A stretch of DNA of 11,537 bases from CAZJNX01 sp964547415 (lineage in GTDB: Bacteria > Pseudomonadota > Alphaproteobacteria > Rhizobiales > Amorphaceae). How positions within the stretch are numbered: the first letter of the stretch is position 1; the number at the start of each line of letters is the position of its first letter. Location of the stretch: contig CAZJNX010000156.1 of assembly GCA_964547415.1 (NCBI GenBank), positions 1-11,537 of the forward strand, in the 5' to 3' direction. A model generated the notes under the pieces. It did no database searches and was not told where the DNA came from. It saw nothing but the letters and a program-made list of their open reading frames with translations. Position numbers and translations under genes: made by a program. Below, piece by piece: positions 7,005-11,537 of the stretch.

Positions 7005-8194
7005 GAACGACGTTCATCGCCATCGGGGTCGGGATCGTCCTAGTCCTCGTCCTCCTCTATTCGTCGATCTTCATCGTCAATCCGACGCAGCAGGCGCTCG
7101 TCCTGCAGTTCGGCGAGGTGCGCAACGCGATCCGCGAGCCGGGCCCGAAGCTGAAGGTCCCCTTCATCCAGGACGTCCTGTTCCTCGACAAGCGGATCCT
7201 CGACCTCAACGTCCCCGCGCAGGAGATCATCGCGGCGGACCAGAAGCGCCTCGTGGTGGATGCGTTCGCACGCTACCGGATCGAGAATCCGGTGCTGTTC
7301 TACCAGTCGGTGAACAACGTGGCGGAAGGCGCGAGCCGCCTGTCCACCTTCGTGCAGTCCTCGCTGCGGGCCGTCCTCGCCGACGCCACCTTCCAGTCCA
7401 TCGTCCGGGACGACCGGCCCGCGCTGATGAACCGCATCCGCGACAACGCGCAGTCCGCGGCGGCGAACATCGGCATCGAGGTGGTGGACGTGAAGATCCG
7501 CCGCGCCGACCTGCCGGAGGCCAACAGCCTCGCCATCTATCGCCGCATGCAGACCGAGCGCCAGCAGGAAGCCGAGCAGATCCGCGCCGAGGGCGAGGAG
7601 GCGGCCCGCCGCATCCGTGCCCAGGCCGACCGGCAGGCGACGGTCATCATGGCCCAGGCCAACCAGCTCGCCGAGCAGCTCCGCGGTGAGGGCGATGCGA
7701 AGCGCAACGCCATCTTCGCCGACGCGTTCGGGCGCGATCCCCAGTTCTTCCGCTTCTACCGGTCCATGCAGGCCTACGAGCGTGGCCTGCAGGACACCGG
7801 CACGCGGATGGTGATCTCTCCCGACAGCGACTTCTTCCGCTACTTCAACGATCCCCTCGGCGGGGCGCCCCTCGCCATCGGCGCTACGCCGCCGGAGGGC
7901 GGCGGCGAGACCGCGCCGTTGTCCGACACGCTCGTCCCGGAGGTCCGGGAGCTCCTGCCCGACGCGCCGGACGCCGAAAGCGGGGCGGACGCCGCCACGC
8001 CGGAAGGCGCGGACGAGGCGACCGGCGAGGAAACGATGGAGCCGGCTCCCGGTGAGGAGGCGATGGACGGCGAAGGGCCCGCCGGCGAAGAGGCCCGTGC
8101 CGAGCCCGCGGCCGGCCCGGTGGTCGCCGCGGCACCGGGCGAGGGAGAAGCCGAGGCGATCGACGGCGGGGCGGGCGAGCCCGCGACCCGCTGA
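7001..8194 (+). CDS. hflC: HflC, SPFH-domain partner of HflK, with long acidic tail
   Basis: HflC is the obligate partner of HflK in the complex that encloses FtsH. The protein starts at GTG 7001, overlapping the hflK stop in a GTGA arrangement, and is 397 residues. A signal-anchor helix spans about 5-25, followed by the band-7 opening FIVNPTQQALVLQFGEV (24-40) and KLKVPFIQDVLFLDKR. A coiled coil covers about 182-235 (QTERQQEAEQIRAEGEEAARR). The core ends with the typical MVISPDSDFFRYF at 270-282. Most HflC proteins stop within a few tens of residues of this point. Here about 100 further residues (298-397) are rich in Glu, Asp, Ala, Pro and Gly with few aromatics, and probably disordered. The tail reads in the same frame with similar codon use, so it looks like a real extension rather than read-through. 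Confidence 0.95.
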   Translation: MRTTFIAIGVGIVLVLVLLYSSIFIVNPTQQALVLQFGEVRNAIREPGPKLKVPFIQDVLFLDKRILDLNVPAQEIIAADQKRLVVDAFARYRIENPVLFYQSVNNVAEGASRLSTFVQSSLRAVLADATFQSIVRDDRPALMNRIRDNAQSAAANIGIEVVDVKIRRADLPEANSLAIYRRMQTERQQEAEQIRAEGEEAARRIRAQADRQATVIMAQANQLAEQLRGEGDAKRNAIFADAFGRDPQFFRFYRSMQAYERGLQDTGTRMVISPDSDFFRYFNDPLGGAPLAIGATPPEGGGETAPLSDTLVPEVRELLPDAPDAESGADAATPEGADEATGEETMEPAPGEEAMDGEGPAGEEARAEPAAGPVVAAAPGEGEAEAIDGGAGEPATR

Positions 8195-8261
8195 ACGGTC
8201 CCTCCTCGGGGAAGCGTCGGCCGCCGCATGGGCCATCGCCGCTCTCGGACGGTCTTGTGGT

Positions 8262-8290
8262 CGGCGGCCCGCTGTGTGAGCGGGCCGCCG
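8262..8290 (+). terminator. Perfect 12-bp hairpin between hflC and the DUF2065 gene
   Basis: CGGCGGCCCGCT (8262-8273), loop GTGTG, and AGCGGGCCGCCG (8279-8290) form a perfect 12-bp stem starting 68 bases after hflC. No T-run follows. It may act as a partial terminator, an mRNA 3'-end stabiliser or a processing site that sets different levels of hflKC and the downstream genes. The inverted repeat is certain; the function is inferred. Confidence 0.5.
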
Positions 8291-8315
8291 CGGTCTCGAC
8301 GGGCACAACGATACG

Positions 8316-8501
8316 ATGACGGACCTCTTCGTCGCGATCGGTCTCGTCTTTGCCCTCGAAGGGCTTCTGTACGCGCTCGCGCCCGGGCTGATGCTGCGGA
8401 TGCTCCGCCGGATGCAGGACATGCCGGAGCAGTCCCTTCGCACGGGCGGCATCGTGGCGCTCGCCCTCGGCGTCCTGATCGTGTGGCTGGCCCGCGGTTG
8501 A
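8316..8501 (+). CDS. DUF2065 family small membrane protein
   Basis: This is a 61-residue protein with two hydrophobic segments, about 2-22 (FVAIGLVFALEGLLYALAP) and 43-59 (GGIVALALGVLIVWLAR). The short loop between them is charged and Met/Arg-rich (LMLRMLRRMQDMPEQSLR). This fits the DUF2065 (YjeT-like) family, which in many proteobacteria is encoded beside hflKC. Both ends probably face the same side of the membrane. No function is established; its recurrent placement suggests a link to the HflKC-FtsH complex. The start at ATG 8316 has only a poor ribosome site (GGGCACAACG upstream), so translation may be modest. It lies 121 bases after hflC and 305 bases before the protease gene. Confidence 0.85.
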   Translation: MTDLFVAIGLVFALEGLLYALAPGLMLRMLRRMQDMPEQSLRTGGIVALALGVLIVWLARG

Positions 8502-8806
8502 CGGACCTTCCGAAAGCCCGGCGCAAGCCAGGTCTGGCACCTCTGGTCGCGGGCCGCTCGCCACTGACGGCGATCGCTCCACTTGACGGGCGTGGCCGGG
8601 AGCGCCGACAACAGGCGGCGCACGCGGCACCGAGCGACGCTGCCCGGGCCTTCCGGCCGCGGCACGATCCAGCCGCCAGCCGGGCTTCGGAGGGCGGCGT
8701 CGGGTCTTCCGCGCCGCGAGTGCCCGGCGCCCGGCAGGGCTTGCCACACCCGCCCGCCGTGGCCCGCGGTCGACCAGGTGGCGCCCACTCAACTGGAGAA
8801 CGGCTC
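8502..8806. other. 305-base gap with no recognisable gene
   Basis: I see no convincing gene here. The plus-strand frame is open across the gap into the protease gene, but its codons do not resemble a conserved protein. A CTTGAC at 8582-8587 has no matching -10 element at a suitable distance. I found no GGAAC-type sigma-E site. GGAGA at 8795-8799 is the ribosome site for the protease gene. Confidence 0.5.
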
Positions 8807-10303
8807 ATGACACGGGTCTGGCCCCTCGATTGCCTTGCCGGGCCGGCGCGCCGCGGCCTCGCCGCGGTCCTTCTTTCCTGTTTCGCCCTTGCCCTGGCGG
8901 CGCCCGCGAAAGCACAGGACCACGGTCCCCGCTCGGTCGCCGACCTGGCGGAAGGCCTGCTCGAATCCGTGGTCAACATCTCCACAGCCCAGAACCTGGC
9001 CGCAAACCGCTCCCAGCCGCGCCCGGAGGTGCCGGACGGCTCCCCGTTCGAGGAGTTCTTCGAGGACTTCTTCGACCGTGACGGCGACAGCCCGGACGTT
9101 CCGCGCCCGCGCCGCGTGCAATCCCTCGGCTCTGGCTTCATCATCTCCGAGGACGGCATCGTCGTCACGAACAACCATGTCATCGAGGGCGCGGACGAGG
9201 TGATCGTGAACCTCAACGACGACACGCGTCTCGTCGCCGAGGTTCTCGGCCGCGACCCGAAGACGGACATCGCCGTCCTCAAGGTCGAGGCGGACCGTCC
9301 ACTGCCCGCCCTCGACTTCCGCTCCTCCGAAAGCATCCGCGTCGGCGATTGGGTGATGGCGATCGGCAACCCGTTCGGCCTCGGCGGCACCGTGACCGTC
9401 GGCATCGTCTCGGCCCGGGACCGGGACATCAACTCCGGCCCCTACGACGACTACATCCAGACAGACGCGGCCATCAACCGCGGCAACTCCGGTGGCCCGC
9501 TGTTCTCGATGGACGGCCGGGTGATCGGCATCAACACGGCGATCATCTCGCCGACGGGCGGGTCCATCGGCATCGGCTTCGCCATCCCGAGCGATATCGC
9601 CGTGCGCGTGATCGACCAGTTGCGCACCTATGGCGAGACCCGCCGCGGCTGGCTCGGCGTGCGCATCCAGACCGTGACGGACGACATCGCCGAGAGCCTC
9701 GGGATGGACCAGCCCCGCGGCGCCCTCGTCGCGGGCGTGACCGAAGGCGGGCCGGCCGAGGCCGCCGGAATCAAGTCCGGCGACGTGATCGTCTCCTTCG
9801 ACGGCCGCGAGGTCCCGGACATGCGCGAACTGCCGCGCATGGTCGCCGACAGCCCGATCGGTGAGAACGTGGACGTGGAGATCCTTCGGGACGGCGAGGC
9901 GATGACGCTCGCGGTCGACCTCGGGCGCCTGGAAGAGGCCGAGCGGCAGGCGGCGGAGGGCGAGGACGGCGCGGCGACGAGCGATGCAGACCCGGCCGCC
10001 ACCCAGGAGCTCCTCGGCATGACGCTCGCCAACCTGTCCGCGGCGCTGCGCGAGAGCTACGACATCTCGGGCGACGTGGAGGGCGTCCTCGTGACGGCGG
10101 TCGAGCCCGACAGCCCGGCCGGCGAGAAGCGGGTGCAGGAGGGCGACGTGATCGTCGAGGTCGCCCAGGAACCCATCTCGACCGTCGCGGACGTTCTCGC
10201 CCGCGTTGAGGCACTGAAGGGCGACGACAGGAAGACGGCCCTCTTCCTCCTCGCCAACGCGAACGGCGACCTGCGTTTCGTCGCCGTGCGGCTGGACGGA
10301 TAG
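8807..10303 (+). CDS. Do/DegP-type periplasmic serine endoprotease
   Basis: This is an HtrA-family protease and chaperone that degrades or refolds damaged envelope proteins in the periplasm. The protein is 498 residues. A signal peptide covers residues 1-36 (hydrophobic core LAAVLLSCFALALAA, cut after AKA or AQ). The trypsin-like domain has the full triad: His124 in TNNHVIEGAD, Asp154 in KTDIAVLKV and Ser228 in NRGNSGGPLF. The acidic, Phe-rich stretch FEEFFEDFFDRDGD at 81-94 corresponds to the LA-loop region. PDZ1 starts at RGWLGVRIQ (280-288) and PDZ2 at about 401. An acidic linker (380-398) joins them. Two PDZ domains indicate the DegP/DegQ/MucD group rather than DegS. ATG 8807 has GGAGA eight bases upstream. 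The name degP or degQ cannot be assigned from sequence alone. Confidence 0.95.
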   Translation: MTRVWPLDCLAGPARRGLAAVLLSCFALALAAPAKAQDHGPRSVADLAEGLLESVVNISTAQNLAANRSQPRPEVPDGSPFEEFFEDFFDRDGDSPDVPRPRRVQSLGSGFIISEDGIVVTNNHVIEGADEVIVNLNDDTRLVAEVLGRDPKTDIAVLKVEADRPLPALDFRSSESIRVGDWVMAIGNPFGLGGTVTVGIVSARDRDINSGPYDDYIQTDAAINRGNSGGPLFSMDGRVIGINTAIISPTGGSIGIGFAIPSDIAVRVIDQLRTYGETRRGWLGVRIQTVTDDIAESLGMDQPRGALVAGVTEGGPAEAAGIKSGDVIVSFDGREVPDMRELPRMVADSPIGENVDVEILRDGEAMTLAVDLGRLEEAERQAAEGEDGAATSDADPAATQELLGMTLANLSAALRESYDISGDVEGVLVTAVEPDSPAGEKRVQEGDVIVEVAQEPISTVADVLARVEALKGDDRKTALFLLANANGDLRFVAVRLDG

Positions 10304-10307
10304 GGCA

Positions 10308-10324
10308 GCGACCTTTCAGGTTGC
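10308..10324 (+). terminator. Weak hairpin just after the protease gene
   Basis: GCGACCT-TTC-AGGTTGC forms a 7-bp stem (one G-U pair) with a 3-base loop, four bases after the stop codon. There is no T-run. It also coincides with the end of the decayed transposase frame on the other strand, so it may be accidental. Confidence 0.2.
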
Positions 10325-11022
10325 GGCGTATCCGGCAGCGGCAAGGTTTCGGGCGCTTGCGACGGGTGAGGGAAGGCTTGAGCTCAGGCCGACGGCGCGC
10401 CAGAGCCCGTCGCGGGTCCGCTGGGCGGCCTCGGGGTCCGGGCTGATTGCGATCCGGAAGGCGGGCGCGGCCGCGCAGGCGACAGGCGGAGAGGACGTCC
10501 CGCGCGAGCTCGTCGGCGCGCGCGGCGATACGGCGGAAGTCCTTCAAGCGGCGGAAGACCGTCTCGATGCGCCCGCGGTAGCGGCGCTCGTCATGACGGA
10601 TGGGCTGCTTCCGGCCGATCCGCCCCGGGCGGACCGGGCGCGTCCCAGCGGCGCGCCGATCCTCGACGAAGGCGTCGGCGTCGTTGCCTCGCTCGGCCAC
10701 GAGACGCTCGAAACGCTCGATCGTCTCCTTCAGGGCAGTTGCGGCACGTCGGCCGTGTTTCCGGGCACCAGGGGGAGCGACCGGTCGGCCGCGGAGACCG
10801 CAAACGGTGTGGGCCTTCATGGTCCGGGAGCCGCAGGGCGGCCCGATTCCGCGGCGCCGCGCCCCCTACTCCGTGCGCGGCCCGATGGGCCTTCACGGTG
10901 CTGCTGTCGAGGTGACCGAGCGCGCCGAGGGAGCCCGCTTTCGGCGAGCCGGGCGAGCAACCGGCACCAGATGCACCGCCGGCGCCGCCTGTCGATCATG
11001 TGGTGCCGTTTTCCGGCCAGCC
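10316..11022 (-). pseudogene. Decayed IS5-family transposase
   Basis: Fragments of one DDE transposase can be read on the minus strand only by changing frame. From its N-terminal side they are LARLAESG (near 10940), LDSSTVKAHRAAHG (near 10900; first catalytic Asp at 10906-10908), PLVPGNTADVPQLP (near 10750; second Asp at 10748-10750), and a longer piece from KETIERFERL (10730) to ARDVLSAC (10485). The last contains RKQPIRHDERRYRGRIETVF, with the catalytic Glu at 10563-10565, and RRLKDFRRIAARADELARD, all typical of IS5-type C-termini. A further shift restores a frame open to a TGA at 10316-10318. The catalytic residues therefore lie in three frames, so it cannot make active enzyme. The N-terminal limit is uncertain and terminal repeats were not identified. 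An IS427-like subgroup is suggested only from memory of related proteins. Confidence 0.85.
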
Positions 11023-11397
11023 GGCTCGGCGACGCTCGACCCTTGTCCAATCACGCCGCCGGTCGGATGCCCACGTCGCCCGCACGGGCCGCGAGGGTCC
11101 GTCGTCCGCCGAAGTCCGAACGGGGTCCGTCGGGGAAAGGGATCCTCGAGGGGACGGGCTCGGTTCCGCACCTTCGAGTGTCCTCTCGATCGTCTTCCCG
11201 TCGCATCTTGGCAAGGCGGAGCGATGAGCAATGGGGTGGACGCCCCTCGACGGCATCGATCGTGACACTGTCGCGAGTGCTGAAGACCGCTGTGAGGACG
11301 GCGTCCAGGAACGAGCTGGACGCCTCCGGAAACCGGGCTGGCGCTGACGTTGGCGACGTGATTCCATCCGCTTGAGGCACGGGCAGAGGGATCGGAG
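11023..11397. other. Non-coding stretch between two IS transposases
   Basis: No gene can be supported. Minus-strand frames here may include the eroded N-terminal part of the neighbouring transposase, but I could not align them by eye. The right part, from roughly 11360 (CCATCCGCTTGAGGCACGGG onward), is probably the leader of the IS element starting at 11398. The terminal inverted repeat and target-site duplication were not identified. Confidence 0.4.
11296..11327. repeat. Inverted repeat in the IS junction region
   Basis: GGCGTCCAG (11300-11308) and CTGGACGCC (11316-11324) form a perfect 9-bp stem around a 7-base loop. A further GGA/TCC pair (11296-11298 with 11325-11327) closes across a one-base bulge. 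It lies about 70 bases before the right-hand transposase start and could mark an element end or protect the element from outside transcription. Confidence 0.4.
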
Positions 11398-11537
11398 ATG
11401 GCGGGCCGGCTGCCGGGGTTCTGGGACGTGAAGGAGCGGTTGCGGGAGCTCTCTTCGCAAGGCGATCCGCTGGAGAAGCTCACTGCGACGGTGGATTTCG
11501 AGATCTTCCGGGCCGAGCTCGTCGCCGCGCTGGGGCC
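11398..11537 (+). CDS. IS5-family transposase, N-terminus only (runs off the window)
   Basis: Forty-six codons are visible, open to the window edge. The start MAGRLPGFWDVKERLRELS, followed by QGDPLEKL and VDFEIFRAELVAAL, matches the N-terminus of a common IS5-family transposase group, whose members are roughly 350 residues (usual form MAGQxGFFDVEERLRxLS...GDPLExLxxxVDFExFR). ATCGGAG sits just before the ATG, a usable ribosome site. The catalytic domain lies outside the window. It belongs to a different IS5 subgroup from the decayed copy at 10316-11022 and faces the opposite way, so these are two separate insertions. The visible part has no stop or frameshift, so it may be active. Confidence 0.85.
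   Translation, partial: MAGRLPGFWDVKERLRELSSQGDPLEKLTATVDFEIFRAELVAALG

Noticed and set aside
8582..8610. CTTGAC as a heat-shock -35 box for the protease gene
   Set aside because: No TATA-like -10 element occurs at a suitable distance downstream.
9771..10480. Continuation of the long minus-strand frame through the protease gene as part of a transposase
   Set aside because: Beyond about 10485 the residues become an Arg/Pro-rich shadow of the protease gene; transposase similarity continues only after a frameshift and ends at 10316.
10593..11375. Plus-strand open frames over the decayed IS region
   Set aside because: They are antisense to transposase fragments, have no recognisable domain or ribosome site, and have low-complexity composition.

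Overview
The window is very GC-rich with dense, co-oriented genes. Bacteriochlorophyll and carotenoid genes (bchO, crtI, crtB, tspO) lie together, so it most likely comes from an alphaproteobacterial anoxygenic phototroph and covers one edge of its photosynthesis gene cluster. No gene fixes the genus.

Bases 1-5643 are the pigment side. A 5'-truncated bchO is followed by a DUF3422 membrane-anchored protein, then crtI and crtB (overlapping by 32 bases), tspO, and an unrecognised 71-residue single-span membrane protein. CrtB makes phytoene, CrtI desaturates it, and TspO is a tetrapyrrole-linked membrane regulator often paired with crtIB in Rhodobacter-type clusters. A one-mismatch PpsR/CrtJ-like palindrome overlaps the crtI start codon.

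Bases 5685-10303 are a membrane and envelope quality-control block: hflK, hflC, a DUF2065 small membrane protein and a Do/DegP-type periplasmic serine protease. HflK and HflC form the SPFH assembly that controls the FtsH protease. A promoter-like sequence that fits both sigma-70 and the RpoH heat-shock consensus precedes hflK. A perfect 12-bp hairpin separates hflC from the DUF2065 gene.

Bases 10304-11537 are mobile-element territory. A decayed IS5-type transposase lies on the minus strand, with its recognisable catalytic residues in three different reading frames. At the right edge an apparently intact, different IS5-family transposase begins on the plus strand and runs out of the window. 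I see no CRISPR array, tRNA or rRNA. Nothing here is clearly a new system. The best leads are the small protein after tspO, the DUF3422 gene inside the pigment cluster, the hflKC-DUF2065-Do block with its stress-type promoter, and the long acidic tail of HflC.
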